Source of the DNA: Actinomycetota bacterium
Lineage (GTDB): Bacteria > Actinomycetota > Acidimicrobiia > Acidimicrobiales > Ilumatobacteraceae
Length of the DNA: 10,388 nt
Direction: 5' to 3'
Assembly: GCA_010024485.1 (NCBI GenBank)
Contig: RGGX01000034.1
Coordinates: forward strand, 1-10,388
Each line of letters begins with the position of its first letter. Position 1 is the first letter of the stretch. The position numbers and the translations under genes are program-made. Shown piece after piece: positions 1 to 7,027 of the stretch. Below the pieces are notes generated by a model. That model saw only the letters and a list, made by a program, of their open reading frames with translations, searched no databases and was not told the DNA's origin.

Positions 1-638
1 GGCATCGTCACGGCGATGTCGCTGAGGTCGCGCCCCGCTCGTTGCGCCCCCCGTCGCAACGGTTCGATGAACACCTCGGCGTGTTCGGCGATGAACGCGT
101 TGCCGAGCCAACCGTCGGCGCACTCCCCGGTCAACTCGAGCATCCTCGGCCCGAGCGCGGCGATGTGGATCGGCACCTCGGTCGGGCGCGCCAACGAGCG
201 GATACCGCGACCGGCCCCGTCGAGCGGCACCGTGTAGACCTCACCGCGGTAATCGAGGCGTTCCCCCGCGGCAGCGGAACGCACGATCTCGATCGTCTCG
301 CGCATCGCCGGGATCGGTGGCGGGAACGCGACCCCATGCCAGGCCTCCATGATTCTCGGGCCGCTCGAGCCGAGCCCGAGTTCGAACCTCCCGCCCGAGA
401 TCCGCTGTAGCGACATCGCCTGCATCGCCAGCATCGCCGGGGTGCGAGCGCCCACTTGGACGATGCCTGAGGCGAGCCGAATGCGCTCGGTGCTAGCGGC
501 AAGGAAGGCGAGCGGGGTGAGCGCGTCGTAGCCCCAGGCCTCAGGAACCCACACCGCGTCGACACCGAGACGCTCGGCCTCGAGCACGAACCTCACGTCG
601 TCATCGGAGGACATGTCGACGGCGATGGCGACGCGCAT
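1..638 (-). CDS. LLM-class F420-dependent oxidoreductase, N-terminal part (runs off the left edge)
   Basis: The gene reads leftward from the ATG whose complement is at 636-638 and is open to the edge, giving about 212 residues of a family usually near 330-345, so the C-terminal third is missing. The start MRVAIAVDM, the pair GVDAVWVPEAWGYDALTPL, the stretch ASTERIRLASGIVQVGART, and above all ELGLGSSGPRIMEAWHG are the pattern of the TIM-barrel luciferase-like monooxygenase superfamily in its F420-using branch. Members use reduced or oxidised F420 (some use FMN) to oxidise or reduce alcohols, aldehydes or heterocycles in the cytosol; the substrate cannot be told from the sequence. No Shine-Dalgarno sequence precedes the ATG, but TATTGT sits 7 bases upstream, so the mRNA may be leaderless. 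It is divergent from the SRPBCC gene. Family assignment is firm; F420 rather than FMN is inferred from the glycine-rich motif and the actinobacterial setting. Confidence 0.9.
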   Translation of the reverse strand, partial: MRVAIAVDMSSDDDVRFVLEAERLGVDAVWVPEAWGYDALTPLAFLAASTERIRLASGIVQVGARTPAMLAMQAMSLQRISGGRFELGLGSSGPRIMEAWHGVAFPPPIPAMRETIEIVRSAAAGERLDYRGEVYTVPLDGAGRGIRSLARPTEVPIHIAALGPRMLELTGECADGWLGNAFIAEHAEVFIEPLRRGAQRAGRDLSDIAVTM

Positions 639-656
639 GTGTGGCACAATACGCCC
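639..656. promoter_or_regulatory. Divergent promoter with overlapping -10 elements, both transcripts probably leaderless
   Basis: Only 18 bases separate the two start codons. On the plus strand CACAAT (645-650) is followed by 6 bases and then GTG at 657. On the minus strand TATTGT (complement of 646-651) is followed by 7 bases and then ATG at 638. The hexamers overlap by five bases because the site is nearly symmetrical. Both spacings match the usual distance from a -10 element to the transcription start, so both mRNAs would begin at or next to the start codon. Neither gene has a Shine-Dalgarno sequence, and no good -35 element is seen on either side. This is sequence inference only. Confidence 0.55.
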
Positions 657-1175
657 GTGACCGAGCCGGCCGACGAGCAGACACCCCTCCGCGTCGCGGA
701 CCGTCCCTCCACCTCCGTCACGCGCCTCATCGCCCGTCCCGCCGAGGAACTGTGGGCGATCGTCAGTGACATCGAGTTCCCCGCGAGGCACTCACGGGAG
801 TTTCTCGGCGCCGAATGGCTCGACGGTGCCGAGGGCCCCGCGGTCGGCGCGCGCTTCCTCGGACGCAACCGGAACGAGCACTTCGGCGAGTGGGAGACGA
901 CGTCGACCATCGTGGAGTTCGAACCCCCGCATCGACTCACCTGGGCGGTCGGAGACCCCGAGATGCCGGGGTCCTGGTGGGGATTCACCCTTGAGGAGGG
1001 CCCCGACGGGACCGCGGTGACCCAGACCTACCGGATCGGTCTCGGGCGCAGCGGGCTGACCGTCGCAATCGAGCGGAAGCCCGACCGCGAGCACGACATC
1101 ATCGCGGGGCGGTTCGCTGATCGGCGGGTCGACATGGAGCGCAACCTCGCTGCCCTCGACCCGGCCGCCGACTGA
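657..1175 (+). CDS. SRPBCC-family (polyketide cyclase/START-like) protein
   Basis: This is a 172-residue protein with the SRPBCC helix-grip pattern: an opening strand TSVTRLIARPAEELWAIVSD, in which a binding-pocket helix follows the first strand, a central run with WLDGAEGPAVGARFLGRN and EHFGEW, then a strand with PPHRLTWAVGDP, a WWGFTLEE strand and a long C-terminal helix (about 135-167). Such proteins bind hydrophobic ligands in a deep cavity; roles range from polyketide cyclisation to lipid or hormone binding, and none can be chosen here. GTG at 657 is preferred to the in-frame GTG at 639 because the earlier codon lies inside the divergent promoter and because CACAAT sits 6 bases before 657, which suggests a leaderless message. 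The gene ends 8 bases from the end of the convergent hydroxylase gene. The pairing with an LLM oxidoreductase hints at small-molecule metabolism, but this is weak. Confidence 0.8.
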   Translation: MTEPADEQTPLRVADRPSTSVTRLIARPAEELWAIVSDIEFPARHSREFLGAEWLDGAEGPAVGARFLGRNRNEHFGEWETTSTIVEFEPPHRLTWAVGDPEMPGSWWGFTLEEGPDGTAVTQTYRIGLGRSGLTVAIERKPDREHDIIAGRFADRRVDMERNLAALDPAAD

Positions 1176-1191
1176 GGTCGGCCTCAGCCGG
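1168..1191. terminator. Hairpin at the convergent SRPBCC/hydroxylase junction, possible two-way terminator
   Basis: CTGAGG (1172-1177) and CCTCAG (1182-1187) form a perfect 6-bp stem around the loop TCGG. After one A-C mismatch the pairing continues for 3 more base pairs (1168-1170 with 1189-1191). The two stop codons, TGA at 1173-1175 on the plus strand and TGA (complement of 1184-1186) on the minus strand, lie in opposite arms. There is no T-tract on either side, so an intrinsic terminator of the classical kind is not shown; tract-less hairpins at gene ends are often proposed in actinobacteria. Confidence 0.45.
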
Positions 1192-3832
1192 ACGAGACGG
1201 CCCAGGCTGAACCGCGCTCGCGGTTCGCCTCGTTGACCAGCGGCAACTCGTTGCGCCACGCGCCGTCGCGAGCCCACATCGCGGCGGCCACCGCCCCTGA
1301 GGTGGGCACCAGCCCGATCTCGCCGACCCCCTTGATGCCATAGGGCGAATCGGGTTGGGGAGACTCGACGAGGATCACCTCGACCGGGGGCATGTCCTTC
1401 GGTCGGATGATGTCGAGGGAGCGAAGGGTGTCGTTCAGTGGCCGACCGTCGGCGTCGCAGGGGAACCCCTCGCTCATCGCGTAGCCGAGACCCATGTGCA
1501 CCGACCCCTCGATCTGACCCTCACACAGCAGCGGGTTGACCGCCCGGCCCACGTCGTGGGCCGCGATCACACGCTCGACCAGACCCGACTCGGGATCCAT
1601 CACCACCACCTGCGCGGCGTATCCGAAGGTCGAGTGGATCACCGGATGCTCCACACCATCGGAGAGCGAGTTCGTCCAGTCGACCCGATACTCACCCTCG
1701 TAGTCGACACCGGTGCGGCACCCGTCAGCCATCGCCGCCCGGCAGGCGTCGGCGACCGCCCCAGCACCCATGAGCGTGCCCCGGCTGCCCGTGGTCTGGC
1801 CCGCCCCCAACTCACGGGTCGAGTCGACCATCACCCGGACGCGCTCGGCCTCGACACCGAGCTCTGACACCGCCACCTGGAGCGCCACGGTGTGCACGCC
1901 CTGACCCATCTCGGTCCAGCAGTGGCGCACCTCGACGATGTCGTCCTCGCGGAAGCGCACCACCGCCCGGGCGATCTCCTTGAAGCCGTTGCCGAGCCCC
2001 GAGTTCTTCAAGCCGACCCCCAGTCCGACCGCGCGACCAGCGGCCACCGCGGCGTCATAGGCGGGACGCACCGCGTCGAGACAGGCCCGCGCGCCGAGAC
2101 ACCCGTCGTCCATGACCTGGCCCGGTCCCCAGACGACCCCCGGCGCGACGAGGTTGCGCGAGCGCATCTCCCACCCCGAGACACCGACCCGCTCGGCGAG
2201 ACGGTCCATGACCCCCTCCATCGCGAACTGCGCCTGGTTGGCGCCGAATCCGCGGAACGCACCGCACACCGAGTTGTTGGTGCGGACCGCGACCGCCTCG
2301 ACATCGATCGACGGCACGACGTATGGGCCCGAGGCGTGACCGGCGGCCCGCTCGAGCACCTTCATGCCGACCGAGGCGTAGGGCCCGGAGTCTCCGATCA
2401 TGCGCACCCGCAGGGCGGTGAGCCGACCGTCGCCGTCGCAGCCGGCGGTGTACTCCATCCGGATCGGATGCCGCTTGGTGTGCACCAGGAAGGACTCCTC
2501 CCGACTGAACGTGGTGCGGACCGGTCGGTCGAGCAGCCAGGCGGCGAGCGCTGTCTGACCCTGGTTCGACATGTCCTCCTTGCCGCCGAACGCGCCGCCG
2601 TTGCTGACCAGTTCGGTCACCACACACGTCGCGTCGACATCGAGGATGCGGGCGATGTCGTTGCGGTCGTCCCAGATCCCCTGCCCTCCGGAGAAGACCA
2701 TGAGACGCCGGAAGTCGACCGGGTCTCGCCCGGTCACCTCGCCGGTGAGCGGCAGCGACTCGCCGGCCGGGACCGGGAGCGCGAGGGTGGACTCAGGCTC
2801 GAGGAAGGCGTGGTCGATGCGTTGGGTCTGGAAGGTCTCCGCGACGACGTGCGCCGACGACTGGAGCGCCTCGTCGACCTCACCGCGCACGTAGGCGCTC
2901 GTCGAGAGACGATTGCCATCCAGCCCCCACACCGCGTCCTCGGTCGACTCGAGCGCCTCGACCGGGTTCGTCAACGGATCCAGGGGACGGTAGGCGACCT
3001 CGACGAGGGCGGCTGCCCGACGGGCCGTCGCCCGGGTGTCGGCGACGACGAGAGCGAGCACATCGCCGAGATAGCTGGTGCGACCACCGACGGGGATGAA
3101 GACCGGCCAGTCCTTGTGGATGAGACCCGAACGCAACTCGCCGGGCACGTCAGCCGCCGTGAAGACGCGGACCACGCCGGGGACCGCCTCGGCCTCGGAG
3201 GTGTCGATCGAGAGCACATCGGCGCGGGCGTGGGCCGCGAGATGCACGGCGCCGTGCAGCAGACCCTCGGGACGCATGTCGTCGATGAAGTCGCGCTCTC
3301 CGAGGGTCAACTCGTTCGCCTCGTACTTGACCCCGCGGGTGCCGACCCCGCCGGGACGCACCGACACCGGCACCTCATCTCGGGCGAGCGACTCGATCGC
3401 GTCGAGGATCTTGACGTATCCGGTGCACCGGCAGAGATGAGCGCCGAGCAGACGGGCAGCGCGGTCACGGGTGACCGGCTTGCCGTCGGCGGTCTTGTCG
3501 AGCATGGCCTTGGTGCGCATGACGATGCCCGGGGTGCAGAACCCGCATTGGAGGGCGCCGTGGGCGGCGAAGGCGGCAGCCATGCGATCCCGCTCGGCGG
3601 CGTCGACACCCTCGAGCGTCACGACCGATGTTCCCTCGACCCGTTCGAGGGGGGTCTGGCACGAGACCCTCGCCTTGCCGTCGACGAGCACAGTGCAGCA
3701 CCCGCACTGACCCGACGGAGAGCAGCCGTCCTTCGGTGAGGTGACATCGAGCTCGTCGCGCAGCGCCGAGAGCAGATGCTCGTGACCGCCGCGGATGGTC
3801 ACCTGCTCGCCGTTGAGTTCGAAGGTCGTCAT
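1184..3832 (-). CDS. Molybdenum hydroxylase, xanthine dehydrogenase family: [2Fe-2S] domain fused to molybdopterin domain (selenium-dependent XDH-like)
   Basis: An 882-residue enzyme with two parts. Residues 1-155 are the [2Fe-2S] subunit: a plant-ferredoxin cluster at C37, C43, C46 and C58, then the second cluster in the four-helix domain at C96/C99 and C134/C136 (QCGFC and LCRCTGY). Residues about 170-882 are the molybdopterin subunit: GGQG at 382-385, the pterin-binding loop AFGGKED at 414-420, AFRGFG with R527 (substrate/anion-binding arginine position of the family), EMGQGVHT at 641-648, and GVGEIG with E838, the catalytic base position. The family hydroxylates carbon next to nitrogen in N-heterocycles (purines and others) using water as oxygen source. 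There is no FAD domain between the two parts. The fused layout, length and partner fit the proteins named selenium-dependent xanthine dehydrogenase, where selenium is a labile ligand of molybdenum and not selenocysteine; no in-frame TGA is used here. The start ATG overlaps the upstream stop (ATGA) and has the strong ribosome site GGGGGAGG at 3839-3846. Hydroxylase: very sure; selenium and substrate: not shown. Confidence 0.93.
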   Translation of the reverse strand: MTTFELNGEQVTIRGGHEHLLSALRDELDVTSPKDGCSPSGQCGCCTVLVDGKARVSCQTPLERVEGTSVVTLEGVDAAERDRMAAAFAAHGALQCGFCTPGIVMRTKAMLDKTADGKPVTRDRAARLLGAHLCRCTGYVKILDAIESLARDEVPVSVRPGGVGTRGVKYEANELTLGERDFIDDMRPEGLLHGAVHLAAHARADVLSIDTSEAEAVPGVVRVFTAADVPGELRSGLIHKDWPVFIPVGGRTSYLGDVLALVVADTRATARRAAALVEVAYRPLDPLTNPVEALESTEDAVWGLDGNRLSTSAYVRGEVDEALQSSAHVVAETFQTQRIDHAFLEPESTLALPVPAGESLPLTGEVTGRDPVDFRRLMVFSGGQGIWDDRNDIARILDVDATCVVTELVSNGGAFGGKEDMSNQGQTALAAWLLDRPVRTTFSREESFLVHTKRHPIRMEYTAGCDGDGRLTALRVRMIGDSGPYASVGMKVLERAAGHASGPYVVPSIDVEAVAVRTNNSVCGAFRGFGANQAQFAMEGVMDRLAERVGVSGWEMRSRNLVAPGVVWGPGQVMDDGCLGARACLDAVRPAYDAAVAAGRAVGLGVGLKNSGLGNGFKEIARAVVRFREDDIVEVRHCWTEMGQGVHTVALQVAVSELGVEAERVRVMVDSTRELGAGQTTGSRGTLMGAGAVADACRAAMADGCRTGVDYEGEYRVDWTNSLSDGVEHPVIHSTFGYAAQVVVMDPESGLVERVIAAHDVGRAVNPLLCEGQIEGSVHMGLGYAMSEGFPCDADGRPLNDTLRSLDIIRPKDMPPVEVILVESPQPDSPYGIKGVGEIGLVPTSGAVAAAMWARDGAWRNELPLVNEANRERGSAWAVSSG

Positions 3833-5595
3833 GGGTTGCCTCCCCCGAGTGGATCACCGGCCGGCGCGCCGAGCAGCAGCGCGACCGTCGACGCGTCGTC
3901 GCTTCCACGATGGTCGACGACCCGGCCGGCGTCGACCAGGAAGCCCTGCCCATCGTGGGCAGCGAACACCTCGGCATCGGTGTAGAGCCGTGGCTTGATC
4001 ATCGCCGGGTCGCCCCGCTCGGGGCAGAACGTCAGGCAGTTCCCGCACTCGTTGCACAACTCGGCGAGGACCAGATACTGCTGACGGGCCTCGAGCCCCG
4101 AGTCCTCGGGCGTCCGGATCGAGAAGAAGGCGTCGTTCGGGCAGACCGTGACGCAGAAGTTGCACGCCACACAACCGAACATCTCGAGGTCGTGGTCGAC
4201 CTCGCGGGGCAGTTTCGAGTTACCGCTGAGGGCGTAGGGCTCGCGGCCCTCACCGCGGATCGAGGCCACATGCTCGGCGCAGGTCGTGCGGTGCCCGGCA
4301 GCGACCGCCCGCTCCTGACGGTGCCTCCGCCAGCAGTCGAGATCGGCGAAGCCGTCCTCGCTGATCGTCGTGGCGAGCGTTCGGAGCATCGGGGCGAGAC
4401 GTCCGTAGCCGCCCGGCTTGAGCAGATCGGAGCAGATCGTCGCCGGGTTCACGCCCATGGCGAGCGTGTCAGCCAGGTTCTCCTTCGTGACACCTGCGGA
4501 GAACGAGACCATGACCTCGCCATCGTGGCCCGGCACGGCGAGTCGTCCCGGCAGCGCCTCGCTCAACCGATCGAGGAGCGTGCTCGCCAGCACATGGAGC
4601 GGCGGGCCCGACAGGTACATCGTGTCGTCGGGCATCCAGCCCCGGTTGTTGTCGACGACAAGCGTGTTCGTCAACTTGATGCCGAAGCGGCGTCCCCGCT
4701 CGGCTGCGTAGTCAGCGAGCGAGCCGATCAGGTCGATACCGCGATCAAACTGGAGATCGTCGGCGAAGGCCTGCTCCTTCACCGACACGTCCGAGTAGCC
4801 GAGCTCGTCGTTGACGATCGCTGACACCGTCTCGTAGCCGAGCAGGGTCGGGTTGAGCTTCACGATCACGTCGAGGGCGTGCTCATCGATCAGATGCCGC
4901 GTGATGGCCTCGATCTCATCGGGGGGACATCCGTGGAAGGTCGACAACGTCAGCGTGTCGGCGATGCGAGGGTCGAAGTCGAGATCGGCCATCGCCGCGA
5001 ACGATCCGGGCGCCGATGCGACCTCGGCGCGCAGAGGATCGATGACATGACGAGCGTCGAGCATGGCGGCGATAAACCCAGCCACCTTCTCACCCGAGAT
5101 CCCGGCGAGGTCATAGCCGACGCTCATGTCGAAGACGTACTCGCCGGGACCGTCACCGAGGTGCTCCGCCAACGGCTCCCATCCGCTGAGCATCCGGATG
5201 AGCATCGCGGCCTTCACGTACTCATCGACACTCGCCGGCACCGAGAGCTCCTGGCTCCACTCGATGTTGTATCCAACGGTCTGCATATCGATGCACGGCC
5301 TCGCGATGTCGAGGTCGTCGATCACCTGGACCGTCTTCAGCTCGAAGAGGCGCGATCCCCCGAGCCAGGCGAGCACGAGGTTCTGCGCCATCTGAGAGTG
5401 CGGACCGGCGGCCGGGCCGATCGGCGTGGCGCAACGCCGACCAAGGAACTCGAATCCGAGATCGACGTCGGGTTCCGGGCTCCAGATGCGCGCCGTCGGC
5501 AGGTCGAAGATCCGGTTGCGGGTCGCCCACTCATGGTCGATGCGGCGCAGCAGGGAACCGAGCGACATCGGTGTGAGCGGTGCCACACCCGTCAT
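3829..5595 (-). CDS. ygfK: Short YgfK-like iron-sulfur flavoprotein (DHOD-like domain plus two [4Fe-4S] clusters)
   Basis: A 588-residue protein. Residues about 40-410 match the N-terminal, dihydroorotate-dehydrogenase-like part of YgfK (called a putative selenate reductase subunit): GPAAGPHSQMAQN at 60-72, RLFELKTVQ at 82-90, FDMSVGYDLAGI at 155-166, STFHGCPPDEIE at 218-229, VKLNPTLLGY at 245-254 and LKPGGYGR at 392-399. Residues 475-485 and 514-524 hold two ferredoxin motifs, C-x2-C-x2-C-x3-C-P (C475/478/481/485 and C514/517/520/524), for two [4Fe-4S] clusters. Full YgfK proteins are about 1000 residues and carry a GltD-like FAD/NAD(P)H domain between these parts; here only about 65 residues join them, with no GxGxxG Rossmann motif. 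There is no signal peptide, so it should be cytosolic. YgfK genes are known to travel with selenium-dependent molybdenum hydroxylases, and this one overlaps the hydroxylase gene by 4 bases, so electron transfer between the two is the natural inference. ATG at 5595 is chosen for the GGAGG at 5603-5607 seven bases ahead. Confidence 0.85.
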   Translation of the reverse strand: MTGVAPLTPMSLGSLLRRIDHEWATRNRIFDLPTARIWSPEPDVDLGFEFLGRRCATPIGPAAGPHSQMAQNLVLAWLGGSRLFELKTVQVIDDLDIARPCIDMQTVGYNIEWSQELSVPASVDEYVKAAMLIRMLSGWEPLAEHLGDGPGEYVFDMSVGYDLAGISGEKVAGFIAAMLDARHVIDPLRAEVASAPGSFAAMADLDFDPRIADTLTLSTFHGCPPDEIEAITRHLIDEHALDVIVKLNPTLLGYETVSAIVNDELGYSDVSVKEQAFADDLQFDRGIDLIGSLADYAAERGRRFGIKLTNTLVVDNNRGWMPDDTMYLSGPPLHVLASTLLDRLSEALPGRLAVPGHDGEVMVSFSAGVTKENLADTLAMGVNPATICSDLLKPGGYGRLAPMLRTLATTISEDGFADLDCWRRHRQERAVAAGHRTTCAEHVASIRGEGREPYALSGNSKLPREVDHDLEMFGCVACNFCVTVCPNDAFFSIRTPEDSGLEARQQYLVLAELCNECGNCLTFCPERGDPAMIKPRLYTDAEVFAAHDGQGFLVDAGRVVDHRGSDDASTVALLLGAPAGDPLGGGNP

Positions 5596-5716
5596 GGACT
5601 CCCCTCCCCCGTCATCACGCTTGACAAAATGTACACGGGCCCGCCCTGAGTCGCGATGAGCCGCCACGACCACCGGTAGGTTCGCCCGGCCGAGTCCACA
5701 CCGCCGAGGAGGAGAT
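5596..5716. promoter_or_regulatory. Divergent control region between the YgfK/hydroxylase operon and the lipoprotein gene
   Basis: These 121 bases hold no gene. An AT-rich patch at 5621-5633 stands out from the G+C-rich surroundings. On the minus strand it gives TACATT (complement of 5628-5633), a plausible -10 for the YgfK operon with a leader of roughly 25 bases. The same patch reads TTGACA on the plus strand (5621-5626), but no -10 lies at a useful distance. For the plus-strand gene TAGGTT at 5677-5682 is a possible -10. GGAGG for the YgfK gene is at 5603-5607 and GAGGAGGAG for the lipoprotein is at 5706-5714. The patch contains ACA-AAA-TGT (5624-5632), a short symmetrical element that could be part of an operator. 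I see no riboswitch-like fold. Confidence 0.4.
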
Positions 5717-7027
5717 ATGCGAGGACACATCACCACGGTCGCCGCGCTCGCCGCGCTGTCGATTACGGTCGCTGCCTGCGGTGAACCGACCGTCGAGTCC
5801 GAGCCGGCCGTCGCCGCCACCCCGGAGACGACCACCGCCCCAACGACCGAGGCACCTCCCGTCGAGGCCGCGTCCATGACTCCGGTCGACGGGAACGCAT
5901 CCAACGCCGATCTCATCACCGCGATCGAGGCGGCCATCGACGAGTTCTCCGCGACCACCGGCACCCCCGGCGCGATCGCCGCCGTCATCATGCCGAGCGG
6001 CGACGACCTCATCCAGATCACCGCGGGGGCAGGTCTCTCCGACATCACCTCCGGCGACGCCGCCGATCCGAGCGATCACTATCGCTGGGCATCGATCACC
6101 AAGCCCATGACGTCCACGCTCGTGCTGCAACTCGTCGAGGAGGGGCTGATCGACCTCGACGAGCCGGTCGCCACCTACCTCGGCGGCGACTGGGCCAGCG
6201 ACTACACCTTCGACGGCGTCGACTACGCGCCGCTCGTCACCATCCGACAGATCCTGAACCACACCGATGGATTCGCCGAGTACGCCTTCGACCTCGGGTT
6301 CTACGGTCAGGCCGTCCAGCGGATGGAGACCCCGTTCGAGCCCGAGGAGATCGTCGCCTGGGGAATCGGCCGCGGCCCCCAGTACGTGCCGGGGGACGGC
6401 TACCTCTACAACACCGTCGGCCACGTCATCGCCGGACTGGTCATCGAGGCCGTCACCGGTCGAGGCGCTCACGAGGTCATGCGCGAACGGCTCTTCGACC
6501 CCGTCGACGCCGACGACGCCTATCTCACCCCGGCCGAGTTCCCACCGAACGACGACGTCGCCGGCTACGTCACTGGCGCGCTCAAGAGCGTCTTCGATGT
6601 GCTGCCCGGCCTCGCCGACTACCGAGCCGATGCGACCGTCGGCGAGTTCTTCGACGTGACCGTCCCGCCCGAAGCCGTGGTGCGCTCGGCCGGCTGGACC
6701 GGAGGCGGACTCGAGGCCCAGGCCGACGATGTCGCGCGGGTGTTCCGGTCGATGTTCACCAGCGCCCTCGCTCCCGAGACGGTGAACGATTTCACCACCC
6801 CGTTCCGCGACACCGGCTACGGCCTCGGCATCAGCGTCGGCGAGTCCGCCGGACACACCTCGTACTCCCACGGCGGCGGCGTGCCCGGCTTCCGATCCGA
6901 TGCGGTGTACCTGCCCGACCTCGATGTCACCGTCGTCGTCTCGGCCAACCTCATCCCGATCGAGCCCGACATCTCCTCGCTCTCCAGCGCGATCCTCGAC
7001 CTCGTGCTCGAGCGGCTCGACGGGTGA
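5717..7027 (+). CDS. Lipoprotein serine hydrolase, beta-lactamase/PBP family (class C fold)
   Basis: A 436-residue exported lipoprotein. The N-terminus has a hydrophobic segment ending in the lipobox V-A-A-C with the lipidated cysteine at C21, then a Thr/Pro/Glu-rich tether (about 24-58). The catalytic domain follows from about 64: the nucleophile motif S-x-x-K is SITK at 126-129, the linker FDLGFYGQ region is at 191-198, and the third motif H-x-G is HGG at 385-387 in the context SYSHGGGVPGFRSD. The second motif, normally Y-x-N, reads GYLYNTVGHVIAG at 228-240 and is unusual: with Y231 aligned to the tyrosine, the asparagine is one place early. The family includes D-aminopeptidases, esterases, D,D-carboxypeptidases and true beta-lactamases; the substrate is not predictable. 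The start is supported by GAGGAGGAG 2 bases before the ATG, with the GGAGG core at 5708-5712 at normal spacing. The stop overlaps the start of the GNAT gene (GTGA), so the two are probably translated from one message. Confidence 0.88.
   Translation: MRGHITTVAALAALSITVAACGEPTVESEPAVAATPETTTAPTTEAPPVEAASMTPVDGNASNADLITAIEAAIDEFSATTGTPGAIAAVIMPSGDDLIQITAGAGLSDITSGDAADPSDHYRWASITKPMTSTLVLQLVEEGLIDLDEPVATYLGGDWASDYTFDGVDYAPLVTIRQILNHTDGFAEYAFDLGFYGQAVQRMETPFEPEEIVAWGIGRGPQYVPGDGYLYNTVGHVIAGLVIEAVTGRGAHEVMRERLFDPVDADDAYLTPAEFPPNDDVAGYVTGALKSVFDVLPGLADYRADATVGEFFDVTVPPEAVVRSAGWTGGGLEAQADDVARVFRSMFTSALAPETVNDFTTPFRDTGYGLGISVGESAGHTSYSHGGGVPGFRSDAVYLPDLDVTVVVSANLIPIEPDISSLSSAILDLVLERLDG

Noticed and set aside
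639..656. GTG at 639 as the start of the SRPBCC protein
   Set aside because: It would place the first six codons inside the divergent promoter and next to the other gene's ATG; the GTG at 657 fits the -10 spacing better.
1892..3739. A 615-codon open frame on the plus strand opposite the hydroxylase gene
   Set aside because: It lies wholly antisense to a gene with clear catalytic motifs, its product is low-complexity and rich in Arg, His, Gly and Asp, and long antisense open frames are expected in very G+C-rich DNA.
5592..5618. A tiny 7-8-codon reading frame before the YgfK gene whose TGA overlaps its ATG
   Set aside because: The overlap is neat and could suggest a leader peptide, but the frame contains the ribosome site of the main gene, has no control codons and no ribosome site of its own, so chance is enough.
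5596..6048. N-terminal extension of the YgfK-like protein to an ATG at 6048
   Set aside because: The extension would be antisense to the lipoprotein gene, has no similarity to YgfK, and the ATG at 5595 has a strong ribosome site at normal spacing.
5615..6871. A 418-codon minus-strand frame opposite the lipoprotein hydrolase
   Set aside because: The product is repetitive Gly/Val/Asp-rich sequence with no domain, and the plus-strand gene has a lipobox and catalytic motifs.
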